From an uncultured Croceicoccus sp. (GTDB lineage Bacteria; Pseudomonadota; Alphaproteobacteria; Sphingomonadales; Sphingomonadaceae), in contig NZ_CANMCP010000002.1 in NCBI RefSeq assembly GCF_947496385.1, positions 293,035-357,034 on the forward strand: a DNA stretch of 64,000 nucleotides. Direction: 5' to 3'. Shown piece by piece: positions 15,699-25,114 of the stretch (its first letter is position 1; each line of letters opens with the position of its first letter). A program made the translations under genes and the position numbers. The notes under the pieces are model-generated. The model worked only from the letters and a program-made list of their open reading frames with translations, was not told the DNA's origin and searched no databases.

Positions 15699-16277
15699 TC
15701 AGCTCGGCATCAGGACCGCGTCGATGGCGTGGATCGTGCCGTTGGAGGCATCCATGTCGGCCTGCGTGACGGTTGCGGTATTGCCCGCCGCGTCGGTCAG
15801 GATGACATTGCCGCCCTCGGTCGTGGCGGTAAGCATCGCGCCGTTGACGGTCGTCAACTCGGCCGAACCGCCGCCCTGCTCGATCTGCTGCATCAAGGCT
15901 TCGGCGGTGACGTCGCCCGACACCACGTGATAGTTCAGGATGCCGGTCAGCTCTTCCTGGCCTTCAGGCGCGGTGAGTTCGGCCAGCGTGCCCTCGGGAA
16001 GCGCGTCGAATGCCTCGTTCGTGGGTGCAAAAACGGTGAAGGGACCGGGACCCGAAAGCGTATCGCCGAGGTTCGCGGCGGTAATCGCGCTCACCAGGGT
16101 CGAGAAATCGGAATTGCCCTGCGCCATCTGGACGATATTCTCGCCGTCCATGACCATCGTGTCGTCGGTGGCCATGGTATCCATGGTGGCGTCGGCTTCG
16201 GGCGCTTCGGCCGTGTCGCCACATGCGGACAGAGCCAGCGCAGCGGAAGCCATCAGTGCGGTTGCAATATGTTTCAT
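15699..16277 (-). CDS. fasciclin domain lipoprotein
   Basis: A 192-residue protein with a lipoprotein signal (MKHIATALMASAALALSACG, lipobox LSAC) and a Met/Asp/Thr-rich spacer, then one FAS1 domain: FSTLVSAITAANL, GPFTVFAPTNEAFDALPEGT, ILNYHVVSGDVTAEAL and the final NGTIHAIDAVLMP. FAS1 proteins mediate adhesion or matrix binding; this one should sit in the outer membrane or periplasm. The ATG at 16277 is chosen because it begins the signal peptide. An EcfG-type promoter lies 65 nt upstream. Confidence 0.95.
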   Translation of the reverse strand: MKHIATALMASAALALSACGDTAEAPEADATMDTMATDDTMVMDGENIVQMAQGNSDFSTLVSAITAANLGDTLSGPGPFTVFAPTNEAFDALPEGTLAELTAPEGQEELTGILNYHVVSGDVTAEALMQQIEQGGGSAELTTVNGAMLTATTEGGNVILTDAAGNTATVTQADMDASNGTIHAIDAVLMPS

Positions 16278-16341
16278 GGTGAATCCTTTCGTGAACCCAT
16301 TGTAGAATTTGCGGCCATTTCGGGCCGGGAATTGCTTCAAC

Positions 16342-16367
16342 AACGAAAGGATGTCGGCATTCGTTCC
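16342..16367 (-). promoter_or_regulatory. EcfG-type promoter upstream of the fasciclin gene
   Basis: On the minus strand GGAAC (16367-16363), a 17-nt spacer and CGTT (16345-16342) match the sigma-EcfG consensus exactly, 65 nt before the fasciclin ATG. It is the third perfect copy in this region. Confidence 0.75.
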
Positions 16368-16432
16368 AAGAAAGTGGCGAAACTGGGGCAAAACGCTTTC
16401 CGCGTGCTGAACCGCAAGGGTTTACGCCCGCA

Positions 16433-16915
16433 TCAGGCCGGCCCGGTGAACTCCTCCGCCCCGGTCCAGCCGCAGCCAAGCCGCGTTTCATCGCCCAGTT
16501 GCAAGGTCACCGCAAAAGGATAGCGCCGCCCCGACATGCCGTCATTGCACGCCCCCGGCGTGGCGGCGAGCGTCAGGCTTTTCCCGTTCAACGTGCCGCT
16601 GAACGATACGCCGTTGCGCCCCGCAAACCGGTCCACCGCGATCGCCGTGTCGGACACGCCATCGTCCGCCGGCACGGTATAGGTGAGGACGCCGCCCGCC
16701 ACCTCCCCGCTCCAGAACGGTTCGGTTCCGGTAAAATGGAGCGTCTCGTTTTCCGCAATGCCGGAAAAGGGGCGATTGTCATTCCTGTCGCCCGGCGCGC
16801 CATCGGGGGTGTCGCCGCCCGACTGGCACCCGGCAAGAGCGAGAGCGGCGAGCAGAGGGATGGCGATCCCCGTTCGCAGGGGGCGACAGACGCATGGTGT
16901 GCACGAATTCGACAT
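16433..16915 (-). CDS. COG3650-type lipoprotein
   Basis: The 160-residue protein has a lipoprotein signal with lipobox ALAGC (Cys at about 30), then a Gly/Asp-rich spacer. The mature part carries FTGTEPFWSGEVAGG and the Cys-containing ACNDGMSGRRYPFAVTLQLG / LGCG pattern of COG3650 proteins, which are related to membrane-bound lysozyme-inhibitor-like domains; two Cys residues may form a disulfide. Envelope location is inferred. It is separated from the HPF gene by 62 bp on the same strand. Confidence 0.8.
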   Translation of the reverse strand: MSNSCTPCVCRPLRTGIAIPLLAALALAGCQSGGDTPDGAPGDRNDNRPFSGIAENETLHFTGTEPFWSGEVAGGVLTYTVPADDGVSDTAIAVDRFAGRNGVSFSGTLNGKSLTLAATPGACNDGMSGRRYPFAVTLQLGDETRLGCGWTGAEEFTGPA

Positions 16916-16977
16916 GGCGCGCTTATCGGCGACGCGGGCGCCCCGCGCAACCGTGCCGTGATCGGTGCGGCGCGGGT

Positions 16978-17322
16978 TCAGAACGTCTTTTCAGGGCGGC
17001 GATCGCGGCTATGCCGCTCGCTCTTGCCGAAATGGCTCTGCAACCGCTGCGCCAGCGTGCTGGCGGCCTTGCGCGCGGCATCGTCCACCGTGGCGGCATG
17101 GGCGGTCACGCCGATGGGCTTGCCGCCCGCGGGGCGCGCCTCGATCGTGCAGGCCTTGTCGTCCGCGCCGCCTTTGGGGCCGTTTTCGTCGCGCACATGG
17201 ATTTCCAGCCTGGTCAGGCGATCCTCGAACCGGGCGATCTTTTCGCGGACCTGCGCCTCGATCCGTTCGGCGACGTTTTCGGTGCCCATGACGCTGCTGT
17301 CGGAATTGAATTGCACATGCAT
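16978..17322 (-). CDS. short HPF/RaiA-type ribosome hibernation factor-like protein
   Basis: A 114-residue protein with the HPF/RaiA fold: MHVQFNSDSSVMGTENVAER, FEDRLTRLEIHVRDENG, DKACTIEARPAGGKPIGVTA and a long C-terminal helix with basic tail. It lacks the extra dimerisation domain of long HPF. It could bind the 30S decoding centre in stationary phase, or be a paralogue with another role. No operon partner is clear. Confidence 0.8.
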   Translation of the reverse strand: MHVQFNSDSSVMGTENVAERIEAQVREKIARFEDRLTRLEIHVRDENGPKGGADDKACTIEARPAGGKPIGVTAHAATVDDAARKAASTLAQRLQSHFGKSERHSRDRRPEKTF

Positions 17323-17461
17323 GACGCGGTTCCTCTCGATTGTTTATACCAACCAAGATGGTGCGTTTCGCGCCGTTTGAAAGGACGCGCGGCGCCCGTT
17401 GCACAGTTTGTCACAATTGGTTCACACGGGTCGTTCGTACCTGCGACGCAAAGGCGCGGGG

Positions 17462-17809
17462 TCAGGGCGTGTCGCCCCCCTCACCCCCGCCGGCGATGCG
17501 GCGATGTTCGTCCACGCTGCGCCGCATTTCGCGCGCCTGCAGATGCAGCGCCTTGCCCGACAGGCGGATCTCGCGGCTCTGCTGAAAAAAGCCGAGGACG
17601 AGCCACAGGAACGCCAGCGGGCTGGACACCCCGCCGAGGAAATCGCCCAGCTCGTTGAGCCTGAGATCCGCCGGGTTCTGCCCCTGCCAGAACAGATAGG
17701 CGACCAGCCCCGCCACATAGAGCGCGGTAAGCGCGAGCCCGATCATGGGCAGGCGGCGGCGATCCTTGCGGTCCGCGTCCTGTTCCACGATCGAGTCCGT
17801 GCCGTCCAT
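17462..17809 (-). CDS. small membrane protein, unknown function
   Basis: The 115-residue protein has an acidic N-terminus, two transmembrane helices (about residues 22-42, LALTALYVAGLVAYLFW, and 57-76, GVSSPLAFLWLVLGFFQQS) and a basic amphipathic, possibly coiled-coil C-terminal part (LSGKALHLQAREMRRSVDEH). The pattern resembles short membrane proteins adjacent to phage or metabolic genes, but no family is recognised. Its start lies 7 bp after the thiC stop, so it is probably co-transcribed with thiC under the TPP riboswitch. Confidence 0.7.
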   Translation of the reverse strand: MDGTDSIVEQDADRKDRRRLPMIGLALTALYVAGLVAYLFWQGQNPADLRLNELGDFLGGVSSPLAFLWLVLGFFQQSREIRLSGKALHLQAREMRRSVDEHRRIAGGGEGGDTP

Positions 17810-17816
17810 CGTGCGC

Positions 17817-19910
<2,094 letters not shown>

Positions 19911-19996
19911 CTACCCGCTTCGAGGCGCGAGGTAAAGCATTGCCGGGCGGCGCCATCGCGCTTGCGCCCCGGCCTGTCCCGTGTAAGCAGGCGGTA

Positions 19997-21199
19997 ATGG
20001 GCCGGACATTCGATATTCTCATCGCGGGCGGCGGGCTTTCGGGCGGGCTGATCGCGCTGACCCTGCGCCGGCTTCGTCCCGAATTGTCGGTGGGCGTGGT
20101 GGAACGCGGGGCTGCGATCGGCGGCCATCATCTGTGGTCCTTTTTCGAAAGCGATATTGCGCCCGAACATCGCGCAATTCTCGACCCGTTGATCGCGATG
20201 CGGTGGGACGATGGCTACGACGTCGTCTTTCCCGAATATCGCCGCATGTTGCGGACGCCTTATCGCACGATCGCCTCCGAAAATCTCGACAGGGCGGTGC
20301 GCGATGCGCTTGGTGGCGACGCGATGGTAACGCGGGCCGACATCGCGGCGCTGGACGCCGACGGCGCCACGCTGAGCAATCAGCAGCGGATCGCGGCCAA
20401 GGGCGTGATCGACGCACGCGGACTGGCCCGGGGCGATCTTGCCCCTCTCACCGGTGGGTGGCAGAAATTCGCCGGGCGCATGCTGACCCTGCGCGCACCC
20501 CACGGTGTCACGCGCCCGGTGGTGATGGATGCCGACGTGGCGCAGCACGATGGCTATCGCTTCGTCTATCTCCTCCCGTTTTCGGACCGCGAGATATTCG
20601 TCGAGGATACCTATTACAGCGATACGCCCGACCTCGACCGGGACACGCTGACCCGCCGGATCGACGCCTATGCCGCGCGGCGCGGGTGGCGCATCGAGAC
20701 CGTCACGCGGGAGGAAACCGGCGTCCTGCCGGTGGTGGCCGGCGGCGATTTCGATGAATTTCTCGGGCGCCGCGCGGGCGACGTCGGCGTGGCGGGCGTG
20801 CGCGCCGGATTGTTTCAGCCGCTCACGAGCTATTCGCTTCCCGACGCGGTGCGGTTCGCGCATCACGTCGCCGCCCTGCCCTCCCTCGACAGCGCGTCGC
20901 TGGCCGCGGCGAGCCGGGATTACGCGGCGCGGCACTGGCGGCGCGGGCGGTTCCATCGCATGTTGACCGCGATGCTCTTCGATGCGGCGGAGCCGGAGGA
21001 GCGATACAAGGTTCTGCAAAGGTTCTATACTTTGGATGAAGGTTTGATAGAGCGGTTCTATGCCGGTCGGGGCACGGGGCGCGATGCCCTGCGCATTCTT
21101 TCGGGAAAACCGCCCGTGCCGGTCCGGCGCGCCATCGCCACGCTTTCGGGCATGCGCGGCCCCGCCTCCCTTTCGCTGCCCACGGAGAACACGCAATGA
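19997..21199 (+). CDS. crtY: lycopene beta-cyclase
   Basis: CrtY cyclises both ends of lycopene to beta-carotene. The 400-residue flavoprotein has the N-terminal dinucleotide-binding motif FDILIAGGGLSGGLIALTL, GGHHLWSFFESD, the RTPYRTIASENLD segment and PLTSYSLPDAVRFA, all typical of CrtY-type cyclases. The ATG at 19997 is preferred to earlier in-frame starts that overlap the riboswitch-side leader. The stop overlaps crtI by 4 bp. Confidence 0.96.
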   Translation: MGRTFDILIAGGGLSGGLIALTLRRLRPELSVGVVERGAAIGGHHLWSFFESDIAPEHRAILDPLIAMRWDDGYDVVFPEYRRMLRTPYRTIASENLDRAVRDALGGDAMVTRADIAALDADGATLSNQQRIAAKGVIDARGLARGDLAPLTGGWQKFAGRMLTLRAPHGVTRPVVMDADVAQHDGYRFVYLLPFSDREIFVEDTYYSDTPDLDRDTLTRRIDAYAARRGWRIETVTREETGVLPVVAGGDFDEFLGRRAGDVGVAGVRAGLFQPLTSYSLPDAVRFAHHVAALPSLDSASLAAASRDYAARHWRRGRFHRMLTAMLFDAAEPEERYKVLQRFYTLDEGLIERFYAGRGTGRDALRILSGKPPVPVRRAIATLSGMRGPASLSLPTENTQ

Positions 21200-22713
21200 A
21201 CACCACCACAGCGGACGGCGATACGCCCATGCGCCGCGCGGCGGTGATCGGCGCAGGGTTCGGCGGGCTCGCGCTCGCCATCCGGCTGCAATCGGCGGGG
21301 GTCGCGACCACGGTGATCGAGGCGCGGGACAAGCCGGGTGGCCGGGCCTATCACTGGGAACGGGACGGCTTTACCTTCGATGCCGGGCCGACGGTCATCA
21401 CCGATCCCGATTGCCTGGCCGAATTGTGGCGCCTGTCCGATCACGACATGGCCGACGATATCGAATTGCAGGAAGTGCAGCCGTTCTACCGCCTCCATTG
21501 GGAGGATGGCACCACCTTCGATTACACCAACGACATCCCGAAACTCGCCGCCGAGATTTCCAAGCTCAACCCCGCCGACCTCGCCGGATACGAGGAATTC
21601 CTCCAATATTCGGCCGCGGTTTACGAGGAAGGCTATGTGAAGCTCGGCCACGTCCCCTTCCTCAGCTTTGCCAGCATGATGAAGGCCGCGCCCGCCATGA
21701 TCAAGAACCAGGCGTGGCGCTCGGTCTATTCCATGGTGTCGAAATACATCAAGAACGAGAAACTGCGCGAGGCGCTCTCGTTCCACACGCTGCTCGTCGG
21801 CGGCAATCCGATGAGCACGAGTGCGATCTACGCTCTCATCCACAAGCTGGAGAAGGATGGCGGCGTGTGGTGGGCCAAGGGCGGGACCAACCGGCTGATC
21901 GCCGCGATGGTGCGCCATTTCGAGCGGATCGGCGGCACGGTCCGGATCGGCGATGCGGTCGCGTCCATCGACACGGTCGGCAACCGCGCCACCGGCGTCA
22001 CCACGAACAGCGGCTGGCACGAGAATTTCGACGCGGTGGCCACCAATGGCGATTTGATGCACAGCTATCGCGACCTGCTGTCCGAAAATCGCCGCGGCGC
22101 GAAAATGGCGAAATCGCTGGCGAAGAAGAAATGGTCGCCCAGCCTCTTCGTCGTGCATTTCGGGGTCGAGGGGACATGGCCAGGCATCCCGCATCACATG
22201 ATCCTGTTCGGCCCGCGCTACGAAGGCTTGCTCGACGATATCTACAAGCATGGCGTGTTGCCGCGCGATTTCTCGATCTATCTCCACCATCCCAGCGTCA
22301 CCGACCCGTCGATGGCGCCCGAAGGGATGAGCACGTTTTACGCGCTCGTGCCCGTGGCGCATCTGGGGCAATTGCCGGTGGACTGGGTCGCGGTCGGCAA
22401 GGAGCTGGAAAAGCGCGTGCTGGACGAGGTGGGCCGCCGGCTCATCCCCGACATCCATTCGCGCATCGTGACGAAGTTCCACTATACCCCGACCGATTTT
22501 TCGAACGATCTGTCCGCCCATCTGGGCAGCGCGTTCAGCCTGCAGCCGATCCTCACGCAGAGTGCGTTTTTCCGTGCGCACAACCGCGACGATGAAATCG
22601 GCAATCTCTATATCGTGGGTGCGGGCACGCATCCGGGCGCGGGCATTCCCGGCGTCGTCGGCAGCGCCAAGGCGACGGCGCGGCTGATGCTGTCGGATCT
22701 CGCGCGGGGCTGA
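21196..22713 (+). CDS. crtI: phytoene desaturase
   Basis: CrtI desaturates phytoene to lycopene in four steps. The 505-residue protein has the N-terminal FAD motif AAVIGAGFGGLALAIRLQSA, the KPGGRAYHWERDGFTFDAGP segment and the C-terminal bacterial-type desaturase signature with LYIVGAGTHPGAGIPGVVGS. A GGAG motif lies 9 nt before the ATG, which overlaps the crtY stop by 4 bp. Membrane-peripheral location is expected. Confidence 0.98.
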   Translation: MNTTTADGDTPMRRAAVIGAGFGGLALAIRLQSAGVATTVIEARDKPGGRAYHWERDGFTFDAGPTVITDPDCLAELWRLSDHDMADDIELQEVQPFYRLHWEDGTTFDYTNDIPKLAAEISKLNPADLAGYEEFLQYSAAVYEEGYVKLGHVPFLSFASMMKAAPAMIKNQAWRSVYSMVSKYIKNEKLREALSFHTLLVGGNPMSTSAIYALIHKLEKDGGVWWAKGGTNRLIAAMVRHFERIGGTVRIGDAVASIDTVGNRATGVTTNSGWHENFDAVATNGDLMHSYRDLLSENRRGAKMAKSLAKKKWSPSLFVVHFGVEGTWPGIPHHMILFGPRYEGLLDDIYKHGVLPRDFSIYLHHPSVTDPSMAPEGMSTFYALVPVAHLGQLPVDWVAVGKELEKRVLDEVGRRLIPDIHSRIVTKFHYTPTDFSNDLSAHLGSAFSLQPILTQSAFFRAHNRDDEIGNLYIVGAGTHPGAGIPGVVGSAKATARLMLSDLARG

Positions 22714-22733
22714 ACCGGGATGGCGGGGGACGC

Positions 22734-23699
22734 ATGGTTACCATAGCGGCGCGATCCGAGCTTGTCGCGCATGCCGCGGATACGATCGCGCGCGGCTCGA
22801 CAAGCTTTGCGGTGGCCAGCCGCCTGTTCGGGCGGCGGGAGCGGGAGCGCGTATGGCTGCTCTATGCCTGGTGCCGGGCGTGCGACGATCTCGCCGATGC
22901 GCAGGACATGGGCGGCGCGCTCGGCGATCAAAGCAATCCGCACGAACGGCTCGCCACCATCCGTCAGCGCACCGCATTGGCGTTGCAGGGGGTGGCGACC
23001 GGCGATGCCAGTTTCGACGGGTTCGGCGTGGTGGCGCGCGAATGCGGGATCACCGCGGCCGATGCCGATGACGTGATCGCGGGCTTCGCTCTCGACAGCG
23101 AGGACTGGCGCCCCCGGACCGAGGCCGACATGATGCAATATTGCTATCACGTCGCGGGTGCGGTGGGGGTGATGATGGCGCTGGTCATGGGGGTGCCGCG
23201 TTCGGACGAGGATACGCTCGACCGCGCATGCGATCTCGGCCTCGCGTTTCAGCTCGCCAATATCGTGCGCGATCTGTGGGAGGATGATGCGGCGGGGCGG
23301 TGCTATCTCCCCATCGAATGGCTGGTGGAGGCGGATATTCCGCCGGGACAGCATATGAAGCCGCATTACCGCGCCGCTCTCGTCGATCTGGTCGCGCATG
23401 CCTGCGCCATCGGGCGCTGTCACGAGGCGTCGGCACGGGTCGGCGCCGGGCGGCTGCCGTTCCGGGCGCGCTGGGCAATCCTGTCGGCGACGGGGATTTA
23501 CGGCGACATCGCACGCATGGTCGAAAGCGCAGGACCGAACGCATGGAACGCGCGGGTGCACACCGGTGCACTGAGCAAGGCAGGCTGGGTCGCAAAATCG
23601 GTCGTCGCGGCCATGCGGCCCCCGCCGCGCGATTGCGGCGAGACGGCGCGTGGCCGGCTGTGGACCCGGCGGCAACTGGCGGAAAGGGCGCGGGGATGA
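22734..23699 (+). CDS. crtB: phytoene synthase
   Basis: CrtB condenses two geranylgeranyl diphosphates to phytoene. The 321-residue squalene/phytoene-synthase-type protein shows LYAWCRACDDLADAQD, with the first Asp-rich DDLAD motif, MMQYCYHVAGAVGVMMALVM, and the second motif LANIVRDLWEDDAAGRCYLP. It starts 20 bp after crtI. The operon thus makes beta-carotene; the hydroxylase genes (crtZ, crtG) that sphingomonads usually have are not in this window. Confidence 0.97.
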   Translation: MVTIAARSELVAHAADTIARGSTSFAVASRLFGRRERERVWLLYAWCRACDDLADAQDMGGALGDQSNPHERLATIRQRTALALQGVATGDASFDGFGVVARECGITAADADDVIAGFALDSEDWRPRTEADMMQYCYHVAGAVGVMMALVMGVPRSDEDTLDRACDLGLAFQLANIVRDLWEDDAAGRCYLPIEWLVEADIPPGQHMKPHYRAALVDLVAHACAIGRCHEASARVGAGRLPFRARWAILSATGIYGDIARMVESAGPNAWNARVHTGALSKAGWVAKSVVAAMRPPPRDCGETARGRLWTRRQLAERARG

Positions 23700-24259
23700 T
23701 GGGGAACCGGCGCCAGTCGCGCTATGCGAAGCGCAAGCCCGACATCGCGTTCTGGCCTGAAAAGCGGCGCCCGAATTACGGGGCGTGGATGGTGGTTGCG
23801 GCCTCTGCGGTCCTGATCGTGCTCGGGCTGTGGCTGCGGTTCGATCCCGGCCTGTTTTCGCCCGCACGCCCCGAACAGGTCGCGTCCCCTGCGCCCGGCC
23901 CTGCCGACGATCTGCGCCAGCAATTCGTGATGTGCGACGGCCCGGCGCGCACCAATTGCGTGGTCGATGGCGACACGTTCTGGATGGATGGGGACAAGAT
24001 CCGGATCGCCGACATCAACACGCCGGAAACCAGCACGCCGGAATGCGACGCGGAGCTGGCCCTTGGCGAGCAGGCGACGCTGCGCTTGCAGGAATTGCTC
24101 AACGCCGGTCCGTTCAGCCTCGCTCGGATCGACCGCGATACCGACATGTACGGGCGCAAGCTGCGCATTGTGGAACGCGGCGGGACATCGCTCGGCATGA
24201 TCCTGGTGCGCGAAGGGCTGGCGGAGGAGTGGCAGGGGCACCGTTCGGGCTGGTGCTGA
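23696..24259 (+). CDS. membrane-anchored thermonuclease (SNase-like) protein
   Basis: The 187-residue protein has a basic N-terminus, one transmembrane helix at about residues 30-50 (YGAWMVVAASAVLIVLGLWL) and a staphylococcal-nuclease-like domain from about 85 to the end: CVVDGDTFWMDGDKIRIADI with the active-site Asp/Arg/Asp pattern, NTPETSTPECDAELALG, and DMYGRKLRIV. It probably cuts extracytoplasmic nucleic acid. The ATG overlaps the crtB stop by 4 bp (a second ATG follows immediately), so it is the fourth gene of the carotenoid operon. Confidence 0.9.
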   Translation: MMGNRRQSRYAKRKPDIAFWPEKRRPNYGAWMVVAASAVLIVLGLWLRFDPGLFSPARPEQVASPAPGPADDLRQQFVMCDGPARTNCVVDGDTFWMDGDKIRIADINTPETSTPECDAELALGEQATLRLQELLNAGPFSLARIDRDTDMYGRKLRIVERGGTSLGMILVREGLAEEWQGHRSGWC

Positions 24260-24385
24260 ACCCCGGTACCGAACCGCTGTTCTGAACCCTTGCGTAGCGC
24301 GGCGTTAAGCGGGCGTTCGCTTTCGCCTCTTAATTTAATGCGTGAAAAGCACGGAACGCTTTTCGTCGCTGGCGTTGATATTGAC

Positions 24386-25018
24386 ATGAGCGTATCTGTC
24401 CAACTGCACGAGATCACCGGCGCGAACGACGCCGAGGAAGCATTCATCCGCGAATCGGTCCGGCTCCTGCGCGAAGCGGTGTCGATGCCCGGCTTCGGCG
24501 CCAGCGTCCGAAAGGCCGATTACGGCGACACGCAGTGGAAGGGCGCGCATGGCTCCGTCCGCCGCCTCACCGGCGAGGAGATCTGGCAACGCGTGCAGAT
24601 CGGGCAGGAAGCCGGCGTGACCGGCGACCACACGCTCAACCTGTCCATCGCGGTCGTGGATCTGCCCGGCCCGGACAGCAACAGCGACGGTCCACCCGTC
24701 ATCGGCGCGACCGAGCTTGGCACGCTTCCCATCCGCACCGCGCGCTGGTTCCTGTCGCAATGCATGATCGCCGGGGACCATGTGAACATGGCCGCGCATC
24801 TGATGCATCAATGGATGCACGTGTCGGGCTTCGTCCATGGCGCGGACGGGCACGACAGCCGCGATGCCCCCGCCATTCTGGGCCGGTTGGTCCGCCGCGC
24901 GCTCGAATGGAATTACGGCGACAGGATCGATGCCGAAATCACCGCCATGTTGATCGGCGGGCACACTGGCTGTTCATGCAAATTGCCAGCCGAGAAAACG
25001 CAGACGGCCATCGCCTGA
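24386..25018 (+). CDS. metzincin-like protein with HQxxHxxGxxH motif (Glu replaced by Gln)
   Basis: The 210-residue cytosolic-looking protein has HQWMHVSGFVH at residues 141-151 (24806-24838), the spacing of the zinc-binding HExxHxxGxxH motif of metzincins, followed by DSRDAPAILGRLVRR. I recall small bacterial proteins with HEYMHxxGFSH...DVPYxxG. Here the catalytic Glu is Gln, so it may bind zinc but not hydrolyse. There is a CxC near the C-terminus (HTGCSCKLP). Start uncertain: ATG 24386 or 24338. Function unknown. Confidence 0.6.
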   Translation: MSVSVQLHEITGANDAEEAFIRESVRLLREAVSMPGFGASVRKADYGDTQWKGAHGSVRRLTGEEIWQRVQIGQEAGVTGDHTLNLSIAVVDLPGPDSNSDGPPVIGATELGTLPIRTARWFLSQCMIAGDHVNMAAHLMHQWMHVSGFVHGADGHDSRDAPAILGRLVRRALEWNYGDRIDAEITAMLIGGHTGCSCKLPAEKTQTAIA

Positions 25019-25114
25019 TCGGGCGCGGCCTTTCGGCATGGGCCTTCGCGCGATCAACGGGTTTCGCGCGCTGCGCCGTTTCATTCTGGCGTGACGCCGC
25101 CTATGTTGGGGCGA

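Noticed and set aside
24353-24376. GGAAC-N15-CGTT before the metzincin-like gene
   Set aside because: Spacer of 15 is outside the usual 16-17 and the -10 lies only 9 nt before the proposed ATG; it is not accepted as an EcfG promoter.
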